Below, in pieces: positions 16,077-23,685 of a DNA stretch of 29,588 nt (the stretch's first letter is position 1; each line of letters begins with the position of its first letter). The translations under genes were made by a program, and so were the position numbers. This DNA comes from Pseudomonadota bacterium (GTDB taxonomy: Bacteria; Pseudomonadota; Gammaproteobacteria; Acidiferrobacterales; UBA6901): positions 1 through 29,588 of the forward strand of contig JAJXUF010000033.1 in the NCBI GenBank assembly GCA_021783175.1, written 5' to 3'. A model generated the notes under the pieces. That model was not told the origin of the DNA and did not search any database. It saw only the letters and a program-made list of their open reading frames with translations.

Positions 16077-16150
16077 GGAAATTCGACGGAAAATTCCGGT
16101 CGGAAAATTTTTCCCGACGGAAATTTCCGCCGGCACCCGGAAATTTTCCG
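16077..16150. repeat. Ladder of GGAAA-TTTCC-like palindromic units
   Basis: Units beginning GGAAA start at 16077, 16088, 16102, 16119 and 16139, most continuing into a T-run and CC(G), separated by GACGG, GTCGG or CCGG-type spacers. A related CAAAATTTCCG word occurs at 15995-16005. Tandem, spaced palindromes of this kind suggest multiple sites for a DNA-binding protein or iterons. Confidence 0.65.
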
Positions 16151-16686
16151 TCCTGCGGAACCGCCGGAGGCGGCCCGGCAGGGCGTTCCGGGGTTGCCGA
16201 CTGGTGATTTGCCCCATCACTGTTTCGTGTGGAGCAGCCCGCGGGGTGTCGGGCGCGGGATTTGGTGTTTGGCGGGTGGTTGTCTGTGGGGGGGAATTTC
16301 CAGACGGATCGGGATAAAGATCGTGCAGGACGTTACTCAGATGTGTTGGGGAAAGGAAAGTGCATGGCTAGTCTCCATCATTACAATCCGGAACTCGAGC
16401 CCACACTTCGGGCTGCCACAGGCAGCGTTTGGCCATCAAGGGATGGGCGTGTTTATTCCCAAGAAAGGACGGCGTCGGCGATACAGGCCGTCATCGCCAC
16501 CCCCTTGCCCCAATTGCCGAATGGAGGAACTATGGGGTTGTTGAACTTCATATATAGACGACGCGAAAGCAAACAAACCTATTTCGTGGTTGGATATTTT
16601 CTTATATCGTGACTGACGCCGCTACCACCCCGCGTCGGTTCACTTTCACAACGGCACTATTGAAGTCGATTCCAAGGAAAAACAAT

Positions 16687-16929
16687 ATGCCCAATAACGA
16701 CAATAAGAATACGACAATTGCCTGCCTTCAACATGCTCTGGCCGATTCACAGGCAACCATTCGAGCATATGACAGCAAGGCCGAAATCCTCGCGGTATTA
16801 CTCACGGTTGCGCTAGGAATTACCAACTTCACAGCCCTGCAGCAATCCGCGGTCTGTTTTAAGGCGTTACTTGCAGCAGGCTGGATTATCGGGTTGGTGG
16901 CTATCGGATTTTTGGGCGAGGTTGGTTAG
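16687..16929 (+). CDS. Short Pycsar-effector-like membrane protein (possibly truncated)
   Basis: This 80-aa protein has a polar helix with IRAYDSKAEILAVLLTVALG, then a second hydrophobic segment KALLAAGWIIGLVAIGFLG. The D-x-K-A motif just before the first membrane segment is the signature pattern of Pycsar two-helix effectors (DUF5706-type), in which a cyclic pyrimidine signal triggers membrane damage. Those proteins are usually about twice as long, so this copy either lost its C-terminal half or is a reduced form. No cyclase gene is nearby. The ATG at 16687 is chosen because AAGGA at 16674-16678 lies 8 nt upstream. It ends 6 nt before the HipA-like gene, so it is probably cotranscribed with it. 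Confidence 0.6.
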   Translation: MPNNDNKNTTIACLQHALADSQATIRAYDSKAEILAVLLTVALGITNFTALQQSAVCFKALLAAGWIIGLVAIGFLGEVG

Positions 16930-16935
16930 TCCCGA

Positions 16936-17913
16936 ATGTATACCATCATTCAGGTGCCCGACGATGCACCGGAACAACCGGAACAACTCGGCACTAAGCC
17001 GAAATTCTGGTTCTGGGATGCCACTGGTCGCCATTGCCTGTTCAAGGAGGGCCGACCCAATACCGGTGAGAACTGGGCGGAAAAAGTTTGCTGCGAGCTG
17101 TGCGAGCTGTTGGGCGTGCCGCATGGTCACTACGAACTTGCAATCTGGAAGCATCATCGCGGAGTAGTTTCGCCAACCTTCGTACCGCGCGGCGGCCGTC
17201 TGATCCTAGGTAACGAGTTGTTGGCCAAGTTTGACCCTGATTACCACGGTGAGCGCCGTGTCCGTGCCCAGAAACATACGGTATCGCGCGTGATGGCCAT
17301 CATGCGTGGCGCCATGCGGTTCGCAGTCAAGGTGCCGCGCGGTGTGCAGACTGTACTGCAACCGATTCCAATCGAAATGCCCCTGGGGTACAGTACCCCG
17401 CTGGAGGTCAGGACGGTGGCCGGTGTGTTTATTGGCTACCTGATGTTGGACGCTTTGGTCAGTAATCAGGATCGGCACGATGAGAACTGGGGCTTGATTC
17501 TGTCATCGGACAACCGATTGACACTTGCCCCGACCTTCGACCATGCCTCCAGCCTCGGGCGAAACGAGCAGGATGCGGAACGTTCGGAGCGGCTCAATAC
17601 CCATGACCAGGGGCGCAGCGTGGAACGGTACGTCGAGCGGGCCCGTTCCGCCCTTTACTCCAAGGACGGCGAAAAGGCCCTGACCACCCTAGCAGCCTTT
17701 GACGAAGCGGCTAAGCTTCTAGAAGTACGCGAAGCAAAAAGGTACTGGCTCGGCCGGCTCGCAGCCGTCAGCCTTGCCGACTTTCGGGGGATATTCGAGA
17801 ATATCCCCGCATCAGAAATGGCCGAACCAGCGAGGGAGTTCGCTCTTAAAATGCTGGAAATCAATCGACTTCGTTTGTTGCGTAGCGCGGGCGGGGTTGG
17901 AACCATAACATGA
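16936..17913 (+). CDS. HipA-like protein kinase
   Basis: This 325-aa protein shows the HipA/CtkA-type kinase fold without the usual N-terminal HipA domain. CLFKEGRPNTGENWAEKV holds the ATP-site Lys (about 37) and Glu (about 49). DALVSNQDRHDENWGLIL is the catalytic loop with Asp about 179 and Asn about 184. LAPTFDHASSLG supplies the metal-binding Asp about 202. All key residues are present, so it should be active as a Ser/Thr kinase; the target is unknown. It follows the membrane protein by 6 nt and its TGA overlaps the ATG of the HIRAN gene by 4 nt. HipA toxins normally pair with a HipB antitoxin, and none is present, so regulation must come from the neighbours. Confidence 0.85.
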   Translation: MYTIIQVPDDAPEQPEQLGTKPKFWFWDATGRHCLFKEGRPNTGENWAEKVCCELCELLGVPHGHYELAIWKHHRGVVSPTFVPRGGRLILGNELLAKFDPDYHGERRVRAQKHTVSRVMAIMRGAMRFAVKVPRGVQTVLQPIPIEMPLGYSTPLEVRTVAGVFIGYLMLDALVSNQDRHDENWGLILSSDNRLTLAPTFDHASSLGRNEQDAERSERLNTHDQGRSVERYVERARSALYSKDGEKALTTLAAFDEAAKLLEVREAKRYWLGRLAAVSLADFRGIFENIPASEMAEPAREFALKMLEINRLRLLRSAGGVGTIT

Positions 17914-18641
17914 AAGCCCTTTTCGTCGCATGGCAGGACCCCAATACCCGGCGGTGGGTACCCGTCGGGCGGCTGACCTATGCGGATGGGACTTACAAGT
18001 TTGTGTACACCCGAGGCGCTAGGGAGTCAAAAAACTTTACACCATTCGGCCGGATGGTCGATCTCGATGCTGCTTACGTTTCGGATATCCTGTTTCCGTT
18101 ATTCGCGAATCGTCTGTTGCCAAAGACCCGGCCAGAGTATGCGGATTACTTGCGTTGGCTGGGCTTGAGCGAACAGGCGCACAACGAACTCGAGGTGCTT
18201 GCGCGTAGCGGTGGGTTGCGAGCGACGGATACACTGGAGATGTTCCCTTGCCCAGAGCCGACTCCGGACAAACACTATGAGGTTTATTTTTTCAGTCACG
18301 GGCTACGTCATCTGATCCCGCAAAATCAAGCACGGGTCAGCGAGCTTCAGACGGGCGAGCGACTGTTTCTGATGCAGGACCTCCAGAACGAACATGACGC
18401 AATGGCGCTGCTGTTGCGGACCAACGATCCCATCTCAATCGTCGGTTATTGCCCTCGCTACTATTCGGGCGAATTTTCACGTCTGTTGGGGCTGGTTGCT
18501 CCGGATCAGGTGCGCGTGGGTGTGGAGCAAGTAAATCCCGATGCGCCGATGCAATTGCGACTGTTGTGCAAACTAAGTGCCCCCTGGCCGGCCAATTTTT
18601 CCGCCTGTTCGATGGATCAGTTCCTGCCATTGGTTTCCTGA
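17910..18641 (+). CDS. HIRAN-domain protein
   Basis: This 243-aa protein begins in an ATGA overlap with the kinase gene. The N-terminal 110 residues (for example WVPVGRLTYADGTYKFVYTR) resemble the accessory region found with kinase-linked HIRAN proteins. Residues about 120-195 match a HIRAN domain: HYEVYFFSHGLRHLIP, then LFLMQDLQNEHDAMALLLRT and IVGYCPRYYSGEF. HIRAN domains bind 3' DNA ends and are usually fused to SNF2 helicases (HLTF/Rad5); here the domain is a separate protein between a kinase and a SNF2-like helicase. It is likely the DNA-end sensor of the group. Confidence 0.82.
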   Translation: MKALFVAWQDPNTRRWVPVGRLTYADGTYKFVYTRGARESKNFTPFGRMVDLDAAYVSDILFPLFANRLLPKTRPEYADYLRWLGLSEQAHNELEVLARSGGLRATDTLEMFPCPEPTPDKHYEVYFFSHGLRHLIPQNQARVSELQTGERLFLMQDLQNEHDAMALLLRTNDPISIVGYCPRYYSGEFSRLLGLVAPDQVRVGVEQVNPDAPMQLRLLCKLSAPWPANFSACSMDQFLPLVS

Positions 18642-18661
18642 AGGTGAAAAGTGAATAATAG

Positions 18662-18681
18662 ATTCCGCCACGCGGCGGAGT
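18662..18681 (+). other. Hairpin between HIRAN and helicase genes
   Basis: TCCGCC (18664-18669) pairs with GGCGGA (18674-18679) around a 4-nt loop, with flanking A-T and G-T pairs. A loosely T-rich stretch follows. It may be an attenuator or processing site lowering helicase expression. Confidence 0.4.
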
Positions 18682-18700
18682 TGTTGTCCGACCCACAATC

Positions 18701-18714
18701 AGGAGGGCTGTCTG
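18701..18714 (+). promoter_or_regulatory. Perfect AGGAGG before a CTG start codon
   Basis: AGGAGG at 18701-18706 is followed by 5 nt and CTG at 18712-18714, in frame with the helicase. No ATG, GTG or TTG lies at the right distance; the first conventional start (TTG 18736) is 29 nt away. Confidence 0.6.
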
Positions 18715-21700
18715 AGTAGGGAACCGAAGCACACGTTGGATCTGTTCGCGCAGCGCCACAGCCCGCTCAATGAGCGCCCCGGTCTGAATTGGCCCGATCC
18801 CGAGCGTTTTCCACTCAATCTCGAAAGCGTTACCGTAGCGGATGTCGTGCAACGCGACTTACACGTGGCGCGGGAGCCATTGATCGTAACTGGCTATGCC
18901 GGATTGGACCGGATCATTAGCCTGATTGCCGACAGTCCAGCAACCACACCCGTACGGATTTTGTTCGGTTCAGAGCCATTTCCATCAAGGCGCGAAAGCT
19001 TCGAGCTTGCTGAGAAAAACTTCTCGAAGGAGGTGGAAAACTACTGGCTAAAACGCGGGATCTCGCTGTTGCTCAGTGCAAAACTAATTCAATGCATCGA
19101 GCGACTCAAGTCCGGCAGTTTGGCTACCCGTTACCTGGGAAACTCAGGCACACGTCTGCACGCAAAGATATATTGCACCGAAGAGGCCGCGACCGTCGGC
19201 TCCAGCAATTTCACTCACCCTGGGATGGCAAGCCAGCTCGAAGCTAATGTGCGCTTTACAGCGAAGGGCGATGCGGCACGTTATCGAGATCTCGTGCTGA
19301 TTGCCGAGAACTATTGGCGGCTCGGCCACGAATATAACGCGGAGTTGATTGAGTTACTTGACAGATTACTACGGTTGGTTACTTGGCCAGAAGCATTGGC
19401 CAGAGCATGTGCCGAATTGCTGGAAGGTGAGTGGGCGCAGTCCTATATGCGTGGAGACTACTTGCCGGAGGAGGGGAGGCTTTGGCCATCGCAACGTCAA
19501 GGAATAGCTCAAGCGCTCTACGTCCTGACCCGCCAAGGCAGTGTCTTGATTGCCGATGCTACCGGTTCAGGAAAGACCCGAATGGGCGTGCATCTGATCG
19601 GTGCTGTGGCGGATCACAACATTCGGACCGGGCGGATGCGACACGGGAAGTCGCTGATGGTCTGTCCGCCTGCGGTATCCTCAGCATGGGAACGGGAATC
19701 TCTGTTTGCGGGTGTTCATATGGATGTCTATTCTCACGGCGTGCTTAGCCACGCTAGGAGCCGGAAGCATGACCTAACTCTCGAGGCTCTACGCCGCGCA
19801 CAGATTCTATGCGTTGATGAGGGGCACAACTTTCTGAATATGGGTTCAACCCGAACCCAGAATCTTCTGCGAAACATGGCCGACCACGTGATGCTGTTCA
19901 CGGCTACTCCGATCAACCGCAGTGTCGTTGATTTGTTGCGGATCGCTGACATGCTTGGTGCAGACAATCTGCATGACTCGACTCTGGACATGTTTCGAAA
20001 GTTGCTTGGGACCAAGAATCTCGATAGATCGCTCGAAGATGAAGAAATCGAAGTTCTGCGCCAGGAAATTAAGCGTTTCACCGTGCGGCGTACCAAGCGA
20101 CTTCTGAATCGGTTGATCGAGCGTGAGCCAGACTTGTATGTGGACAAGGAAGGGCGACGCTGCCGTTTCCCGAAACACAAGGCGAAGACGTATTTGTTGC
20201 ACGAGTCAGCGAAAGATCGCGAGCTAGCGGCTGAGATTCGAGTGCTTGCAGGCAAGCTGTATGCTGTTACGCACTTTCAAAACCCCATTGAGATGCCTGA
20301 AGTTCTCCGGAGACGCGGCGCAACAGAAGAGAATTTTCTAAGAGGCCGCCTATCATCAGCAAAAAAAATTGCGCGATTCCAGATTATGAAGTCATTGCGT
20401 TCCTCGCGCGTGGCTCTGGCGGAGCACATTGTCGGCACCGAAAAGGCGAGCAGCGATTTTGATCTGGATTTCCGCAAACACACGGCGACCGGTAATGTGC
20501 TCGGTAGACTTGAAGAAATATCGGGAGCGCTACCCATCAACAAGCTGTCAATCACCCTGCCGGAATGGTTGTCCGACAACGCAACGCATATCGAGGTTTG
20601 TGCCCACGACCTGGCGATATACGAAGAGATTTACCGAAACGTCAGGAGCATGAGCGATGGCCGGGAACGTGAAAAAGCAGGTTTTCTGCTCAGACTGATG
20701 GAGAAGGAAAACCTAGTGCTCGCTTTCGACAGCCGCCCGATCTCGCTTGCGGAAATCAATCGTCATATCAAGCGTCAGAACCCGGAAGCAAGAATCATCA
20801 TTGCCACGGGCGACCCGTCGTCGGATCGAGAGGGTGCGCTAGAGGCATTTGCACTTGGGTCGGGTGAGAACGCGGTGATTGGTCTATGTTCCGACAGTCT
20901 TGCGGAGGGCGTAAATATGCAACAGGCCGCCGCGCTCGTGCATCTTGACATGCCCAGCGTAGTCCGGATAGCCGAGCAGCGTGTCGGGCGTATTGATCGT
21001 CTCGATAGTCCCCATAAGTCCATCGAGGCATGGTGGCCGGACGATGCTGAGGAGTTCGCGCTTTCGTCGGATGAGCGTTTTATTGAGCGTTACGAAACTG
21101 TAGATGCCCTGCTCGGATCAAATCTACCACTTCCTGATGCCATGCGATCGACAGAAGCCAAGCCGGTCCAAACCAAGGAATTGATGAAGGAATATGAAAG
21201 GGAAATAGAACATGGTGCATGGGACGGAATACAAGACGCCTTTGAGCCAGTTCGCGCCCTGATAGATGGTCCGACTGCGCTGGTCGACAGCGAGACGTAT
21301 GAGCACTATCGGAAAGTGACTGCACGTGTTTTGTCACGTGTCAGCCTCGTCAGGAGCGATACGCCGTGGGCATTTTTCTGTGTGGCTGGCGGTGAGTTTC
21401 ATGTACCGCGCTGGGTGTTTTTGCCAAGCCTTCAAGGAGTTCCCGTGACGGAGCTTGGCGCCGTATGTGATGAGCTTCGACAGCGACTTGTGCCAGAGAC
21501 AGAAAATTGTCCGATGAGCGATTCGGCGGCTGTGTGTCTGTCACGCTTTCTTTCGAGGCTTGCGGACGCGGAACGCAAGCTGCTTCCCGCTAGGAAGCAG
21601 CGCGCGTTAGAGGAAATGGAAATCGCTGTTAGCAGTTTTCTGGATGATGCGCAGAAGGCCCGCGATCAAAGCGCCTTGGAGAAACTCAAGGCGCTCAAGG

Positions 21701-21960
21701 ATGCACTTACCTTCTATAACCCAGACACGCAACCCGACTGGGATGAAGTAGCAAGACGATGGATGGATTTAATCCGACCAATTTGGTACGAGCGCCTAAA
21801 GGAGCAGCGCTTCCGACCACTGTTATTGAAAGATATCCGGACTGATGTATTGAGGCAGGGTCAGGAATTTCGATACCGGCTGGTGGAGGTATTCGAGCAG
21901 TTTCCCGTGATGCAAAGGGCCGATGAACGCATTTCAGCCTGTATCATTGGGGTAACCTAA
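18712..21960 (+). CDS. PLD-domain + SNF2-type helicase
   Basis: This protein is about 1082 aa from the CTG at 18712 (1074 aa from the TTG at 18736). The N-terminal 240 residues carry a PLD-like nuclease half-site, TRLHAKIYC followed by VGSSNFTHPGMASQLEANV. Next comes a superfamily-2 helicase: Walker A ATGSGKT (about residue 288), DEGH box in ILCVDEGHNFL (about 370), LFTATPIN (motif III), and the C-terminal lobe with SLAEGVNMQQAAALVHLD and IAEQRVGRIDRLDS (motif VI). About 320 helical residues follow. This PLD-helicase layout is typical of antiphage SNF2-like proteins. It likely translocates on DNA and cuts it, with HIRAN and kinase partners encoded just upstream. The CTG start is favoured because MSREPKHTLDLFAQR reads like a natural N terminus and an AGGAGG lies 5 nt before it. 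Confidence 0.85.
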   Translation: MSREPKHTLDLFAQRHSPLNERPGLNWPDPERFPLNLESVTVADVVQRDLHVAREPLIVTGYAGLDRIISLIADSPATTPVRILFGSEPFPSRRESFELAEKNFSKEVENYWLKRGISLLLSAKLIQCIERLKSGSLATRYLGNSGTRLHAKIYCTEEAATVGSSNFTHPGMASQLEANVRFTAKGDAARYRDLVLIAENYWRLGHEYNAELIELLDRLLRLVTWPEALARACAELLEGEWAQSYMRGDYLPEEGRLWPSQRQGIAQALYVLTRQGSVLIADATGSGKTRMGVHLIGAVADHNIRTGRMRHGKSLMVCPPAVSSAWERESLFAGVHMDVYSHGVLSHARSRKHDLTLEALRRAQILCVDEGHNFLNMGSTRTQNLLRNMADHVMLFTATPINRSVVDLLRIADMLGADNLHDSTLDMFRKLLGTKNLDRSLEDEEIEVLRQEIKRFTVRRTKRLLNRLIEREPDLYVDKEGRRCRFPKHKAKTYLLHESAKDRELAAEIRVLAGKLYAVTHFQNPIEMPEVLRRRGATEENFLRGRLSSAKKIARFQIMKSLRSSRVALAEHIVGTEKASSDFDLDFRKHTATGNVLGRLEEISGALPINKLSITLPEWLSDNATHIEVCAHDLAIYEEIYRNVRSMSDGREREKAGFLLRLMEKENLVLAFDSRPISLAEINRHIKRQNPEARIIIATGDPSSDREGALEAFALGSGENAVIGLCSDSLAEGVNMQQAAALVHLDMPSVVRIAEQRVGRIDRLDSPHKSIEAWWPDDAEEFALSSDERFIERYETVDALLGSNLPLPDAMRSTEAKPVQTKELMKEYEREIEHGAWDGIQDAFEPVRALIDGPTALVDSETYEHYRKVTARVLSRVSLVRSDTPWAFFCVAGGEFHVPRWVFLPSLQGVPVTELGAVCDELRQRLVPETENCPMSDSAAVCLSRFLSRLADAERKLLPARKQRALEEMEIAVSSFLDDAQKARDQSALEKLKALKDALTFYNPDTQPDWDEVARRWMDLIRPIWYERLKEQRFRPLLLKDIRTDVLRQGQEFRYRLVEVFEQFPVMQRADERISACIIGVT

Positions 21961-22127
21961 CAAAGTAAACTGGATCGCAAAGAAAAACGTGATTAAACAA
22001 CATTGATTGGAGCGTAAGCGTTACAGTCCTAGACGTGGTAAGTGCGCGGGCGTTTATGTTTTGATTTGTGCATTGTTTCTCAAATGGTTTTTTCCAAATT
22101 GATTTAGCTTACGCTTGTTTACGCAAA

Positions 22128-22931
22128 ATGAACCTTTGTGATGCAAACAAGGCGGTTTCAGCAGAAGTGAAGAACTTCGTGCTAAATGTTCATGACGTCA
22201 AGGAAGAGTCCATCACGGACTACTTGGTATGGAAATGGCGCGAAGCCGACGACAGGTTTAAGTACATTGATATCCATACGTTCACGCGGCAGGAAGAAAG
22301 CACAACGACTGGTGCGGACTTCCAGCTGCAGTTGTGGCTTGTTGGGAAAACCCATCACCTGCCGTTGGTCTTTCAGGCAAAGAAACTCACAAAAAAATAC
22401 GCTGCCTACCACGCAATGCTGAATTACCCGTTTGGGACACAAAGCCAACTAACAACGATTCTTAGTTATGCGCAGGCGACAGGCCACATTCCTTTTTACA
22501 TGTTCTATGGCGTGGCCGATTCAGAAACAACTGCTGACTGTTGCGGCGCACAAGTATTCGACACGAGCGTTTTTATGGCGGACGCGCATGTCGTAAAGCG
22601 TTTTGCAGATGGACACCACGGAAAAAGAATTGCCAAGAATGCGCTCCTCGGCGCGGCTAGACCTTTTTCCTGCATGTTCTGCTGCCAACCTAACCTACGA
22701 AACATGCAATATGTTTATAGTAAGAAGTGGTTTCTTACTTTTATTAATGATGATGAACGATACAAAAATGAAAATCTACCCGATTATGTAACCCAGTTGG
22801 TCGATGTCGATTCGTCAGAACTTGGGGCCGAGACAGTACCTGGGCTGATCACACGATACGAATTAAGCGTATTTCGCGCTGTTGCTGTTTACGATTTGCG
22901 CGATAGTGCCTGGCCTTGGAACATCGGTTGA
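22128..22931 (+). CDS. DUF6615-like putative restriction nuclease
   Basis: This 267-aa protein contains KEESITDYLVWKWREAD near residue 26, then TTTGADFQLQLWLVG and LVFQAKKL. The E-x-x-TD...GAD...QxK order is that of a PD-(D/E)xK-type nuclease core (Gln replacing Glu) and agrees with what I recall of DUF6615 proteins. A later CMFCCQPN may bind metal. The frame is open to a GTG at 22068; the ATG at 22128 is preferred because the protein-like sequence begins there, although no good ribosome site is visible. The gene lies 167 bp after the helicase, same strand, possibly with its own promoter. It is lower in GC than its neighbours, suggesting separate acquisition. Confidence 0.6.
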   Translation: MNLCDANKAVSAEVKNFVLNVHDVKEESITDYLVWKWREADDRFKYIDIHTFTRQEESTTTGADFQLQLWLVGKTHHLPLVFQAKKLTKKYAAYHAMLNYPFGTQSQLTTILSYAQATGHIPFYMFYGVADSETTADCCGAQVFDTSVFMADAHVVKRFADGHHGKRIAKNALLGAARPFSCMFCCQPNLRNMQYVYSKKWFLTFINDDERYKNENLPDYVTQLVDVDSSELGAETVPGLITRYELSVFRAVAVYDLRDSAWPWNIG

Positions 22932-23102
22932 TGTCGCCGGGGCCCTTGCAAAATACTTAACACCGTGTGAAGTGACAGCCACGGCAAGCCTGAGTAGGTT
23001 GGGGCGCTGACGGACCGGCTGTGTGAAAATGATGACGTTCCAATCATTCAGTCGAGTTCGGCAAAAAGTTTCTGATCGACAGCGATTAGGATGGATATCG
23101 GT

Positions 23103-23139
23103 GTCTGGCAATGCGAAAGGTCTTGCAAGATTGCCAGAC
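23103..23139. repeat. 10-bp perfect inverted repeat
   Basis: GTCTGGCAAT and ATTGCCAGAC enclose a 17-nt spacer. It is about 170 bp after the DUF6615-like gene and 195 bp before the tRNA-derived repeat; it could be a terminator-like hairpin or a recombinase or excisionase site. Confidence 0.55.
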
Positions 23140-23334
23140 TAGGGCATTCACCATATGAGATCCATGGCGTTGATCCCGCTTAGCATGCCTTACTGGACGC
23201 AAAGATAGGTGTGCCAATTTTGTGTCAAATCAACTTTGGCTGCCACTGAAAATCAACGTTTTTCATCGGTCACAAGGAAGCGGCAAGCGTCGCAAGTGAC
23301 TGTTATGGTTAAGATTGCGATTTAACTGCTACGA

Positions 23335-23379
23335 CTTTTAACCAGTTGGTCGCAAGTTCGAATCTTGCACGGCCCACCA
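23335..23379 (+). repeat. tRNA-Lys(TTT) 3' half: attachment site copy 1
   Basis: From the anticodon loop (CTTTTAA) through the T-arm (GTTCGAATC) to the acceptor end and CCA, this reads as the 3' half of a tRNA-Lys gene. The 5' half is absent: the preceding bases cannot form the D-arm or pair with the acceptor stem. It is therefore an att remnant, with the junction inside the anticodon loop. Confidence 0.85.
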
Positions 23380-23685
23380 AAAATCAGGAAGTTAAACCCG
23401 TTTGCCAACGGGTGTCTAATTGCTTCCCACTCTCGACCCGCTGCTGACCTTTGTGTTGGCACCGCCCGAAAGGCGGGTAACGATGTACAGCAGCCGTCTG
23501 TATCGGCACCTCACCGGCAAGTCGTCGGCCAAAGCGGACCGTTGATGTGTGAGCCTAAATCGACCGCTACCGACCCTGAGCTGCCGTTTAGCAGCGTGGT
23601 TCAGTTTTTTGCAAGGCTGCGACTCGTTCCGCTCCAATATGCTGCCCAAAGGCGTACTAAGATAAAGAATAGGTAGGCAACAGGA

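Larger units (their letters stand above)
15496..16686. other. 1.2-kb structured region without a clear gene
   Basis: No gene is convincingly supported; short open frames on both strands have no recognisable motif. An ATG at 16363 with AAGGAA upstream opens an 82-codon frame that I could not identify. Notable structure: a 9-bp inverted repeat (15869-15877/15976-15984) enclosing two GCGAAGC mini-hairpins, and a ladder of GGAAA...TTTCC units at 16077-16150. Confidence 0.6.
22932..23685. other. Gene-poor region containing tRNA fragment and hairpin
   Basis: No gene is supported. It holds a perfect 10-bp inverted repeat (23103-23112/23130-23139) and a tRNA-Lys 3' half (23335-23379). The 300 bp after the tRNA fragment show nothing recognisable. 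Confidence 0.6.

Noticed and set aside
16077..16150. CRISPR array
   Set aside because: The units are only 10-17 bp, unequal in spacing, and no cas genes are present.
16363..16612. 82-codon ORF with AAGGAA upstream
   Set aside because: It shows no recognisable pattern, low protein-like quality and an unusual ending; not supported beyond being open.
16687..16929. Functional Pycsar system
   Set aside because: No pyrimidine cyclase gene is nearby and the effector is half length.
23300..23379. Intact tRNA-Lys gene
   Set aside because: The 5' half, D-arm and acceptor partner are absent; only the 3' half from the anticodon loop is present.
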